A stretch of 6,047 nucleotides of DNA. It comes from an uncultured Opitutales bacterium (lineage in GTDB: Bacteria > Verrucomicrobiota > Verrucomicrobiia > Opitutales > UBA9783). Location of the stretch: contig CAKUXH010000061.1 in the NCBI GenBank assembly GCA_934700265.1, positions 1 through 6,047 on the forward strand, read 5' to 3'. Each line of letters opens with the position of its first letter. The first letter of the stretch is position 1. Below are positions 1-6,047 of the stretch, piece by piece. The notes beneath the pieces were generated by a model. The model saw nothing but the letters and a program-made list of their open reading frames with translations. It was not told the origin of the DNA and searched no databases. Made by a program: the position numbers and the translations under genes.

Positions 1-1
1 T

Positions 2-562
2 TATAATCCTGTTAATAGTTTTTTGGAATCACATGTACAAAATCCTAAATATATTACAGCCGATCGTTTAGCTCCTTTTAATGTTCGTGGGTCAGATGTT
101 GGAGTTGTATTAGATCTGATGATCCATGATTTAGGAATTGTGCTTCAATTAGTTCAGTCGCCTATTGAGAAAATAGAAGCGATCGGTGTAAATGTTATTT
201 CCAAAACTGAAGATATTGCAAATGCAAGAATTTACTTTAAAAATGGTTGTATCGCTAATTTTAATACTTCACGTGTTAGCTTGAAAAAAGAACGTGATAT
301 TCGAATTTTTCAGCCTAATAAATATCTTTCATTAGATTTTATGGGGCAAAAAGGGCATGTGTTGTTTAAGCAAGATCAAGAAATTCAAAAGGAGGAGATT
401 CCTTTGCATAAAGAAGAACCTTTGCGAGTGGAATTAAATTCATTTGTAGATTGTATTCTAAAGTCACATCAGCCTAAGGTGTCTGGGGAAATTGCAAAAT
501 CGGCATTAGCGGTAGCCCTTGAAATTACTCATATTATACAAAATAACGTATTGTGCGCGTAA
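2..562 (+). CDS. Gfo/Idh/MocA-family oxidoreductase, 5' partial (C-terminal part), candidate GnnA-like UDP-sugar dehydrogenase
   Basis: This is the C-terminal part of an NAD(P)-dependent sugar dehydrogenase. The reading frame is open to the left edge and begins with residues YNPVNSFLESH, so the TTG at 23 is an internal Leu codon and the gene starts outside the window. About 186 residues are visible; the family is usually about 300-350, so the N-terminal Rossmann domain and its EKP region are missing. The family's D-x3-H catalytic motif is visible as LDLMIHD (Asp codon at 113-115, His codon at 125-127). It is followed by the beta-sheet domain with the conserved stretch DIANARIYFKNG. The TAA stop abuts the lpxB ATG, which indicates cotranscription in a lipid A operon. 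GnnA of Acidithiobacillus ferrooxidans belongs to this family, is encoded between lpxA and lpxB, and oxidises the 3-OH of UDP-GlcNAc. Family assignment is firm; the GnnA role is inferred from position only. Confidence 0.88.
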   Translation, partial: YNPVNSFLESHVQNPKYITADRLAPFNVRGSDVGVVLDLMIHDLGIVLQLVQSPIEKIEAIGVNVISKTEDIANARIYFKNGCIANFNTSRVSLKKERDIRIFQPNKYLSLDFMGQKGHVLFKQDQEIQKEEIPLHKEEPLRVELNSFVDCILKSHQPKVSGEIAKSALAVALEITHIIQNNVLCA

Positions 563-1669
563 ATGGTTGACTTACTTGTTATTGCTGGGGAACATTCAGG
601 AGATAATCATGCTGCTTTTTTTGTTCGTCAGCTTAAAGAACGTCGACCAAACTTATCAATTTGTGCAGTAGCCGGTCCAGCAGTTGAGCAGGCAGGAGCT
701 CAATTATTGTTTGATTTGACTAAGTTTTCTGTGGTTGGTTTTGTGGAAACTTTGAAACATTACAGAACTTTTATACGATTGTTGCGATGGATAGTAGAAT
801 TTGTTCGTGCTTACAAACCTAAAACGATCTGTTTAGTTGATTTTCCAGGGTTTAATCTTCTATTGGCTAAGAAATTATATAAAGCTGGATTAAGTTTAAA
901 AAGTGGGGGTACTACACGTATTTGCCAGTATATATCACCACAAATTTGGGCTTGGAAAGCGAATCGTCGTTTTGAAATGGAAAAGTATATAGACCATTTA
1001 GGAGTAATTTTCCCTTTTGAAAAAAATTGGTTTCAGGATACGCAATTAGATGTTCAGTTTGTTGGACATCCGCTTTTACAAGTTAAAAATCCATTTGTCT
1101 ATGATAGTCTGGGGCCTGTGCTTTTATTACCTGGGAGTCGAATATCTGCTGTAAAGCGCATTTATCCTATTTTAGAAGATAGTTTTTTACAAATAAGAAA
1201 GTTTCATTCAACCCTTCAAGCGATCGTTCCTGTTGCTGATAACGATATCTTAAAGTATTTTTCGAAACATTCTCAAGAAGGTATTCAATTTTTGCCTATA
1301 AATGAGATAAAACAAGGATTTTCATGTGCGATTATGTCTTCTGGAACGGCTTCATTACAGGTTGCTTTAGCCGGAATTCCGGGGGTGGTTACCTATAAAG
1401 CAAATCCTATTACTTTTTTTATTGGGAAAAAACTAGTTAAAATTTCTTATTTGGCCATAGCCAATATTTTGCTCAAGAGAGCTCTCTATCCAGAATATTT
1501 GCAGGATGTTTCTAACCAAGCTTCTGTCATTGCTTTACAAATGGAAGCTATTTTATCTAGTCCAGAATTGATGCGACAAAGATATCTAGAAGGTGCTCGT
1601 GAGATTTACCATATTCTATCGTGTAACCAATATCAAACTGTAACAGATTGGTTAGAAACTTACTGTTAA
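563..1669 (+). CDS. lpxB: Lipid-A-disaccharide synthase LpxB
   Basis: LpxB is a GT19 glycosyltransferase on the cytoplasmic face of the inner membrane. It joins UDP-2,3-diacylglucosamine to lipid X to form the lipid A disaccharide. The 368 residues are a normal length. Visible motifs: AGEHSGD (8-14), LVDFPGFNLL (91-100) with the conserved acidic residue of this loop, QYISPQIWAWK (122-132), PFE (151-153), VGHP (167-170), LLLPGSR (187-193) with the conserved Arg, SSGTASLQ (259-266) and N301 in the stretch before PEYLQ (310-314). Substitutions from the E. coli form include His in AGEHSGD, PGFN in place of PDFN, and IAN in place of LPN; the key Asp, Arg and Asn remain. The ATG immediately follows the TAA of the upstream oxidoreductase with no Shine-Dalgarno match, so translational coupling is likely. 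The 3' end overlaps the convergent heptose gene by four bases. Confidence 0.96.
   Translation: MVDLLVIAGEHSGDNHAAFFVRQLKERRPNLSICAVAGPAVEQAGAQLLFDLTKFSVVGFVETLKHYRTFIRLLRWIVEFVRAYKPKTICLVDFPGFNLLLAKKLYKAGLSLKSGGTTRICQYISPQIWAWKANRRFEMEKYIDHLGVIFPFEKNWFQDTQLDVQFVGHPLLQVKNPFVYDSLGPVLLLPGSRISAVKRIYPILEDSFLQIRKFHSTLQAIVPVADNDILKYFSKHSQEGIQFLPINEIKQGFSCAIMSSGTASLQVALAGIPGVVTYKANPITFFIGKKLVKISYLAIANILLKRALYPEYLQDVSNQASVIALQMEAILSSPELMRQRYLEGAREIYHILSCNQYQTVTDWLETYC
1624..1654. repeat. Inverted repeat with 8-bp arms at the 3' end of lpxB
   Basis: TAACCAAT (1624-1631) and ATTGGTTA (1647-1654) are perfect inverted arms around a 15-base loop, inside the last codons of lpxB and just downstream of the convergent rfaE2 stop. 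It is the only hairpin-like element I found near the convergent junction. On the plus strand a T-rich stretch follows only after 16 more bases (1671-1682), and on the minus strand no T-tract follows, so it does not fit a classic intrinsic terminator. It may be a weak transcript-end structure or chance. Confidence 0.3.
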
Positions 1670-2148
1670 AGTTTTAATTTTTTGATAATATTTGTTGTAC
1701 TCCATCCTTTTAAAAAAGGCATAAACATAATTTTTGTGTGGCAAGCTTCAAGCGCAAGACGTTCTTTAACATTTAGTTTATCTAACGTATAATCCCCGGC
1801 TTTTACATAAATATCTGGGCATATTTTTTTTATTTCTTCAGCAAGATCTTGCCCTTGAAATAAAAATATGCCTTGTACACATTGTAATGCATTAAGAAGG
1901 TAGAGTCGAATTTGTTCGTTATAGATAGGACGATTATTGCCTTTTAACTTTCGAACACTTGTATCAGAATTTACACCTACCCATAACACATCACCTTGTT
2001 GTGCTGCTGCTTCTAATGAATAAATATGTCCAGCATGAAGAAGATCAAAGCAACCATTGGTTAATACAAGCTTTTTCCCTTTGTTTTTTATAAGCTTACG
2101 TTGATTCTCTAGGTTAGCCGTAGAAATAAACTTAGGAATGTTTAACAT
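1666..2148 (-). CDS. rfaE2: D-glycero-beta-D-manno-heptose 1-phosphate adenylyltransferase (stand-alone RfaE domain II / HldE C-terminal type)
   Basis: This cytoplasmic nucleotidyltransferase adenylates D-glycero-beta-D-manno-heptose 1-phosphate to ADP-heptose, a precursor of the LPS inner core. The 160-residue protein is the typical length of the separate adenylyltransferase, without the kinase domain of bifunctional HldE. Visible motifs of the cytidylyltransferase-like fold: TNGCFDLLHAGH (30-41) containing the HxGH-type nucleotide-binding signature, GVNSD (58-62), YVKAGDY (114-120) and GWSTTNII (148-155), whose STTxII matches the family. It is the last gene of the minus-strand run; its ATG overlaps the stop of the binding-protein gene as TAATG, so translation is probably coupled, and no Shine-Dalgarno match is seen. 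Its own TAA shares bases with the lpxB stop. The kinase, phosphatase and epimerase partners are not in the window. FMN or glycerol-3-phosphate cytidylyltransferases share the fold, but the C-terminal motif favours the heptose enzyme. Confidence 0.93.
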   Translation of the reverse strand: MLNIPKFISTANLENQRKLIKNKGKKLVLTNGCFDLLHAGHIYSLEAAAQQGDVLWVGVNSDTSVRKLKGNNRPIYNEQIRLYLLNALQCVQGIFLFQGQDLAEEIKKICPDIYVKAGDYTLDKLNVKERLALEACHTKIMFMPFLKGWSTTNIIKKLKL

Positions 2149-3773
2149 TACTTTTTAGATGCAATTTGATATGCGTTTAGGTATTGTTTACGTATTTTTT
2201 GTGTTAATTCGGTTTCTAAATTGATTTTTAGAAGTGGATTTTTAGATTTTAAAATAGGATTAAGTGTTGTTAAAACCCAATCATAAGTAATAGTATCTAA
2301 ATTTTCTAATACGTCCAAAGCATTTTTTGCTTGTGCATAGCGTCCTTCTTTATTGGCTTGAATGATTGCTTTCCAAGCTTTTGAAAGTTCTGTAAATGGA
2401 TCCATAAAAAGGACTTTTGAAAGCATTCGGATAGCTGCAAAAGCTGGAGTTGTCCATTGTGTTTGATATGGGAATTCATCATTTTCCAAGAATGGATTCA
2501 TTTCGGGAGATGACATAAATTTTTTATTTTCTTCTCTATAAAAATCTTTGCGTAAAGGAGTTCTATGTAAGGCATAATATTGTGGCCCATTAGGTGTTCC
2601 TGCTTTGAAACCTATGCGTTCTTGCCCTTCTTTAGAAAGAACATATTCGATAAAAGCTTGTGCAACTTCTTTATGTTGAGCTCCGCGGAACATACTGATA
2701 GGGTCAGGAGAAATACAAGATGCACCTTTAGGTAATACAAACCTTAATCTATCTGATCCTCCTCGAATTCGAGTAATTTCACGTTGGTGGCGACCATAGA
2801 AATCAACAACAATACCAACCGAACAATTTCCCATAGCAACATCCCAAACAGTTGTGACGGAATTATCGGTAAAATAGCGGGAATTTGCCATGATCTTCTG
2901 GATTATTTTTAACCCTTTTATCCAGCCTTTATTTAAAACTTCATGGAGTTGTGATTGTGTTAGTTCTGTTTGTTGCGTTTGTGTTAAAATATCCTTACGA
3001 ACAAATTTCATTTGTTGTTGAAAAATCATTTCTAAACATTTAATAACGATGCTACTTTGGAGAGGATCTACCATGGCAATTTGACGGTACAATTGAGGCG
3101 ATGTTAAATCTTCCCATTGGGTAGGTACATGGGGTAAAGATAAATCTTTTACTCTATCTGTGTTGTAGATGATACCAAAACTTGACAATGAGGAACCAAA
3201 CCATGTGCCTTTAGGATCCCATAAAATATCTCCTGATAGCTTAGCAGGGATACAGTCATCTTTAAACCATTCAGGGTGTTTTTGAAGAAGATTAGAAGGA
3301 ACTAATTGTCCCATATCTGCTTCTCTTTTATGTTCAACAACACCGCCTCCAAAGAATAAATCGATTCCGCAACTTACGTCAGAGTTTAAAAATGCTTCTC
3401 GGATCTTCTTAGCGGATTCATCTTGTGGATTTGAGTTTACAAAATTTTCTAGTACTTTTTGATTCCATGGATTGTGGAGCGTGTTTTCCCAATATAGGCG
3501 GAAAGCATTTATGTACATTGAATCAATATAACGGATGATATCGCCTGTACTTCCTGGGACGCGCCAGTCAATAATTACGGTTCGTCCAGTTTTTTTGAAA
3601 TACCAATCTCGGAAGCCTAGATCCAATTCAAGCCGTATGGATTCATTATGTGGAGTAATAATAACAACTGTATCATCTGCTTGGGTTGGAAGGGTTAAGT
3701 TAGATCGTTTAAATACAATGGGTAATCCAACAACGAGAGCAATAGCACTTAAAATGTAAATGTATTTTTTCAT
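2148..3773 (-). CDS. ABC transporter periplasmic solute-binding protein, long type 2 PBP (FbpA/PotD-like)
   Basis: This is probably the periplasmic receptor of an ABC importer. The N-terminus has two Lys and a hydrophobic stretch (about 4-21), fitting a signal peptide or membrane anchor; no lipobox Cys is present, and a cleavage after TQA (30-32) is possible but far from the hydrophobic core. The first PBP strand reads VVIITPHNESIR (36-47). FFGGG (140-144), GSSLSSFGIIYNTDRV (193-208), DVAMGNCSVGIVVDFYGRHQ (311-330) and a hinge-side FVLPKG...DPISMFRGAQHKEVAQAFIEYVLS (345-380) match the FbpA/spermidine-binding style of fold. At 541 residues it is about 200 longer than ordinary FbpA; the extra material is mainly an insert around 85-135 and a helical C-terminal region after about 400. 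I recall similar long proteins from Verrucomicrobiota. It lies between the ATPase (ATGA overlap) and rfaE2 (TAATG overlap). The ligand is not readable from the sequence; iron or another small anion or polyamine is possible. Confidence 0.85.
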   Translation of the reverse strand: MKKYIYILSAIALVVGLPIVFKRSNLTLPTQADDTVVIITPHNESIRLELDLGFRDWYFKKTGRTVIIDWRVPGSTGDIIRYIDSMYINAFRLYWENTLHNPWNQKVLENFVNSNPQDESAKKIREAFLNSDVSCGIDLFFGGGVVEHKREADMGQLVPSNLLQKHPEWFKDDCIPAKLSGDILWDPKGTWFGSSLSSFGIIYNTDRVKDLSLPHVPTQWEDLTSPQLYRQIAMVDPLQSSIVIKCLEMIFQQQMKFVRKDILTQTQQTELTQSQLHEVLNKGWIKGLKIIQKIMANSRYFTDNSVTTVWDVAMGNCSVGIVVDFYGRHQREITRIRGGSDRLRFVLPKGASCISPDPISMFRGAQHKEVAQAFIEYVLSKEGQERIGFKAGTPNGPQYYALHRTPLRKDFYREENKKFMSSPEMNPFLENDEFPYQTQWTTPAFAAIRMLSKVLFMDPFTELSKAWKAIIQANKEGRYAQAKNALDVLENLDTITYDWVLTTLNPILKSKNPLLKINLETELTQKIRKQYLNAYQIASKK

Positions 3774-4849
3774 GCTTGTTTTAGCGGTAAAACGACCACA
3801 TCTTCGGTGATAACATTTGCAAATAGACCGCGCTGTAAGGCATGATCAATATGCCTTGGATTTAGCTCAGATATTTTTAATGTGACACCATTTTTTATGA
3901 AATCATAATGAGCAACTTCTCCATAATAAGTCGTTTGTCCAATCATACCTCCTGTTGAATTTTCAGAAGAGCCATAAAGTTTTAACCGTAAAGCTTCAGG
4001 TCGAATTGATAAGATAACACTTTCGCCATTATTAGGTACAGGAGCTTTTAGGTGCCATATGCCACGGTAATCTCCAATAGCTGTCTTAATACTGATTTCA
4101 TTGCCATTGCTGGCAACAACCGAACCTGGAATAAAATTGGTTTCTCCTAAAAAGTGGGCAACAAATTGGTTATTGGGGGTTTTATAAACTTCTAAAGGAT
4201 TTCCTATTTGCTCGATGTGTCCTTTGGAAAAGATTGCGATACGATCTGCGATGGATAAAGCTTCTGTTTGATCATGAGTTACATAAATCGTTGTTAATTG
4301 AAATTCTTTACAAATGCGACGGATTTCAGTCCGCATTTCAATACGAAGTTTTGCATCAAGATTAGAAAGTGGCTCATCTAAAAGTAGACATTTAGGACGG
4401 ATTGCCAGAGCACGTGCTAATGCAACGCGTTGTTGTTGTCCGCCCGATAACTCATTAGGTTTTCGAGTTGCATAAGCATCCATTCTTACTGAAACGAGCG
4501 CTTCTTCTACTTTTTCTTTAATTTCTTTTGTAGGAAGTTTTTTTTGTTGGAGACCAAATGCTACGTTTTGAGCAACCGTCATGTGAGGCCATAATGCATA
4601 GCTTTGAAATACCATGCCAGTTTTGCGTTTATGAGGTGGTGTTTTAGAGACTTCTTTGTCTCCAAAAAAAATGTTTCCTTCATCGGGTTGATAAAAACCT
4701 GCCAATAATCGTAATAACGTTGTTTTACCACAACCACTAGGGCCTAATAGGAAAAATAACTCTCCTGCTTTGATATGAAGATTTATCTTATCTAACGCAG
4801 TTACGTTGCCAAAATTCTTAACAATATTTTCGATGCGAATATCGATCAT
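3770..4849 (-). CDS. ABC transporter ATP-binding protein, FbpC/PotA/UgpC type with TOBE domain
   Basis: This is the cytoplasmic ATPase that powers an ABC importer. The 359-residue length is typical for the class. Motifs in order: Walker A GPSGCGKTT (36-44), Q-loop FQSYALWPHMT (81-91), signature LSGGQQQR (134-141), Walker B CLLLDEP (154-160), D-loop SNLDAKLR (162-169) and H-loop VTHDQTEA (190-197). All catalytic residues look intact. The C-terminal part holds a TOBE regulatory and substrate-related domain, recognisable from SVILSIRPEALRL (277-289). It is the first gene of the minus-strand run, and its TGA overlaps the ATG of the binding-protein gene as ATGA, so the two products are almost certainly partners. 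The ATG at 4849 puts the family N-terminus in register, but no clear Shine-Dalgarno sequence precedes it. No membrane permease gene lies next to it in the window, which is unusual. Motifs alone do not separate iron, polyamine and sugar subfamilies; the adjacent FbpA-like receptor argues against a sugar system. Confidence 0.95.
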   Translation of the reverse strand: MIDIRIENIVKNFGNVTALDKINLHIKAGELFFLLGPSGCGKTTLLRLLAGFYQPDEGNIFFGDKEVSKTPPHKRKTGMVFQSYALWPHMTVAQNVAFGLQQKKLPTKEIKEKVEEALVSVRMDAYATRKPNELSGGQQQRVALARALAIRPKCLLLDEPLSNLDAKLRIEMRTEIRRICKEFQLTTIYVTHDQTEALSIADRIAIFSKGHIEQIGNPLEVYKTPNNQFVAHFLGETNFIPGSVVASNGNEISIKTAIGDYRGIWHLKAPVPNNGESVILSIRPEALRLKLYGSSENSTGGMIGQTTYYGEVAHYDFIKNGVTLKISELNPRHIDHALQRGLFANVITEDVVVLPLKQA

Positions 4850-4859
4850 TTGATTCTAA

Positions 4860-4888
4860 AACATCTTTTACTTAAGGCATTAAGTCAA
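4860..4888 (-). promoter_or_regulatory. Weak sigma-70-like promoter candidate for the ABC-rfaE2 operon
   Basis: Read on the minus strand, TTGACT (4888-4883) matches the -35 consensus at five of six bases. After a 17-base spacer comes GATGTT (4865-4860), which matches the -10 consensus at only three of six. Initiation would fall a few bases before the ATG at 4849, giving an extremely short leader without a ribosome binding site. It is the best candidate in the gap, but in A+T-rich DNA such matches arise by chance. Confidence 0.22.
4870..4885. repeat. 6-bp inverted repeat overlapping the promoter candidate (possible operator)
   Basis: ACTTAA (4870-4875) and TTAAGT (4880-4885) are perfect inverted arms around the four-base centre GGCA. 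The repeat lies in the spacer of the promoter candidate and overlaps three bases of its -35 element, a position suited to a repressor site. No T-tract follows on the minus strand, so it is not a terminator. The arms are short and A+T-rich, so chance is a real alternative. Confidence 0.25.
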
Positions 4889-4925
4889 ACCTATTTTTCT
4901 GTTTTTTAAACGAATAATTTCTAGA

Positions 4926-6047
4926 CTAAGCTTTTTTTAAACATTGAGTTATGAGAATATAGCTAAGGATAGCAATGTTTATGAAAATTTGAATTCCTGT
5001 GGATATAGCTATAAAATTGCTTGCAGAATTAATGATTATAGCGAATATAGCGTTAACCCCTACTTGGCAAATCGACATGAAAGAACTTGCTGCGCCAATT
5101 TTTGAAGCGGGGATAGTTGATAGAGCTTTTTCTTGCATTAATGGACGGAAGAAAGATCCTGCAATATTATGAAGGATAATGGGGAATAATAGAGCAATTT
5201 TAAAACTTAAGCTTGTTTTATCCCAAGCTATCAACGCTAATATAACGGTTAAAGAAAGGGATTGAAAACAAAAAATTCTTTTGTAAGTTTGCGTTTTTGT
5301 AAGTTTTTGGGTTAATTTTTTAAAAAGTAATGAACATGTGAAATACGGAATGATAGGTATTAACTGGTAAAATAGTAAGTATTTCCAGCTTACTTGATAG
5401 TGATGGATAATCATGCTAAAATAGCTTCCCCAAAGGATGTAACTTGAAATAGAAAAGCTGGCCATTAGGGTAGGTATCAGAAACTTTAGGTTAAGCAGTG
5501 CCTTCCTGGAAGATTCGTTGGATGCAATTGAGGATGAATTAAAAGTATAGGGACTTCTTTTTTGAAAAAGGTAAAAATAAGAGATCGCATAAATGGTTGT
5601 CAAAATGTAAATGAGATAGGTTAATCGCCATGAAAAGTGGCTAGATAATGTATTTCCAAGAAGCGGGAGAGTAATAGATGCAAGAGAAAATAGAACCTGT
5701 TCTGCGGCTACAATGGATGCTCTTCCTTTGTTAGAAAATAGCTTCATAAGAATGACGAGTGCCATAACTTGTCCACCACCTAGACCTAAACCTTGAATAA
5801 AACGTGCAGCGATGAGCATATGAATATTGGTAGCGCTGCAAGCAATAAAATGGCCTAAAAGTGCAATAACTAGGGTGGTTATGATGCATTTTTTTTCGCT
5901 ACAGCTATCGGCAATTGTTCCAATAAAGCATCGAATAAAAAATATAGCACAAAAATAAACAGAAAGTGTTAATTTCAGCTGGTATTGAGTGCTTAATAAA
6001 TCTTGATGAATATACAGAATACATTGGTTAAAAACAGCATTATGAGT
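4926..6047 (-). CDS. MFS transporter, Bcr/CflA-like (DHA1) family, 5' partial
   Basis: This is an inner-membrane secondary transporter of the major facilitator superfamily, most like the Bcr/CflA drug:H+ antiporter group. The frame is open from the right edge to the TAG at 4928-4926, giving 373 visible residues; the ATG at 5819 is internal (in TM4), because homologous sequence continues upstream of it. Counting visible residues, DLLSTQYQLKLTLSVYF (16-32) matches the start of TM2, and GTIADSCSEKK (43-53) is a degenerate loop 2-3 motif A that keeps the Asp. RFIQGLGLGGGQ (82-93) is the TM4 motif, and LPLLGN (127-132) followed by WR (140-141) is a degenerate TM5 motif C. Hydrophobic segments corresponding to TM2-TM12 are visible; most of TM1 is outside, so about 20-30 residues are missing. 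The first 76 visible residues hold six Cys. Substrate unknown. Motif divergence, shared with transporters of intracellular bacteria as I recall them, hints at transfer, but this is weak. Confidence 0.85.
   Translation of the reverse strand, partial: THNAVFNQCILYIHQDLLSTQYQLKLTLSVYFCAIFFIRCFIGTIADSCSEKKCIITTLVIALLGHFIACSATNIHMLIAARFIQGLGLGGGQVMALVILMKLFSNKGRASIVAAEQVLFSLASITLPLLGNTLSSHFSWRLTYLIYILTTIYAISYFYLFQKRSPYTFNSSSIASNESSRKALLNLKFLIPTLMASFSISSYILWGSYFSMIIHHYQVSWKYLLFYQLIPIIPYFTCSLLFKKLTQKLTKTQTYKRIFCFQSLSLTVILALIAWDKTSLSFKIALLFPIILHNIAGSFFRPLMQEKALSTIPASKIGAASSFMSICQVGVNAIFAIIINSASNFIAISTGIQIFINIAILSYILITQCLKKA

Larger units (their letters stand above)
4850..4925. other. Only intergenic region in the window (76 bp)
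   Basis: This A+T-rich gap separates the stop codon of the MFS gene from the ATG of the ABC ATPase gene, both on the minus strand. It contains a weak promoter candidate and a 6-bp inverted repeat, both listed separately. I see no hairpin plus T-tract after the MFS stop, so readthrough from the MFS gene into the ABC operon is possible. A 10-base direct repeat, TTTTTTAAAC, occurs at 4902-4911 and again at 4933-4942 inside the end of the MFS gene; it is low complexity and probably without function. Confidence 0.6.

Noticed and set aside
388..406. AGGAGGAG followed by an in-frame TTG inside the oxidoreductase gene, as an internal start
   Set aside because: The purine run encodes Lys-Glu-Glu in the native frame of a conserved protein, and a product starting there would be only a short C-terminal fragment.
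23..562. TTG at 23 as the start of a complete 179-residue protein
   Set aside because: The frame is open upstream to the window edge and the residues before it (YNPVNSF) match the Gfo/Idh family, so the gene is 5' truncated by the window.
61..1226. Three CGATCG sites (61-66, 180-185, 1221-1226), reminiscent of the cyanobacterial HIP1 octamer
   Set aside because: None is the full GCGATCGC octamer, and the gene content does not suggest a cyanobacterium; three hexamers can occur by chance.
3535..3759. Open frame of 74 codons on the plus strand
   Set aside because: It lies fully antisense to the binding-protein gene, encodes no recognisable domain and looks like a shadow of that gene.
4902..4942. 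Direct repeat TTTTTTAAAC at the end of the MFS gene, considered as a terminator or insertion footprint
   Set aside because: It is low-complexity, forms no stem with a T-tract in the minus direction, and one copy is explained by the Lys-Lys codons of the MFS C-terminus.
4926..5819. ATG at 5819 as the start of a 297-residue MFS protein
   Set aside because: In-frame sequence up to 6047 encodes TM2, motif A and TM3 of the same family; the ATG lies within TM4.

Overview
The window comes from an A+T-rich Gram-negative genome. It carries two lipid A / LPS genes (lpxB and a stand-alone heptose-1-phosphate adenylyltransferase). The unusually long periplasmic binding protein, and a Gfo/Idh/MocA oxidoreductase directly upstream of lpxB, resemble what I recall of PVC-group bacteria, especially Verrucomicrobiota/Opitutae. 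Strong A+T bias and very tight packing would suit a host-associated, reduced genome. This placement is an inference with low confidence; a Legionella-like gammaproteobacterium or a chlamydia relative cannot be excluded.

Layout. Bases 2-1669 on the plus strand hold the 3' part of a Gfo/Idh/MocA oxidoreductase, then a complete lpxB whose ATG directly follows the upstream TAA. This looks like the tail of a lipid A operon that starts outside the window. Bases 1666-4849 on the minus strand hold a three-gene run, in transcription order: an ABC ATPase of the FbpC/PotA/UgpC type, a 541-residue type 2 periplasmic binding protein, and rfaE2/hldE-C. The three are joined by an ATGA overlap and a TAATG overlap. 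Bases 4926-6047, also minus, hold most of a Bcr/CflA-like MFS transporter that runs off the right edge. The only intergenic space is 4850-4925; it has a weak promoter candidate and a small inverted repeat. No RNA genes, mobile elements or CRISPR arrays are visible.

How the parts fit. lpxB makes the lipid A disaccharide, and the oxidoreductase next to it may prepare or modify the UDP-sugar precursor (GnnA-like). RfaE2 supplies an ADP-heptose precursor for the LPS inner core. The ABC pair looks like an uptake system for iron or another small solute, but no permease gene lies with it in the window. The lpxB and rfaE2 operons converge and share their stop-codon bases (TTAA), so no room remains for an ordinary terminator between them.

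I see no clearly undescribed system. The points most worth following are the possible GnnA-type lipid A chemistry, the ABC operon without a permease, and its coupling to a heptose nucleotidyltransferase.
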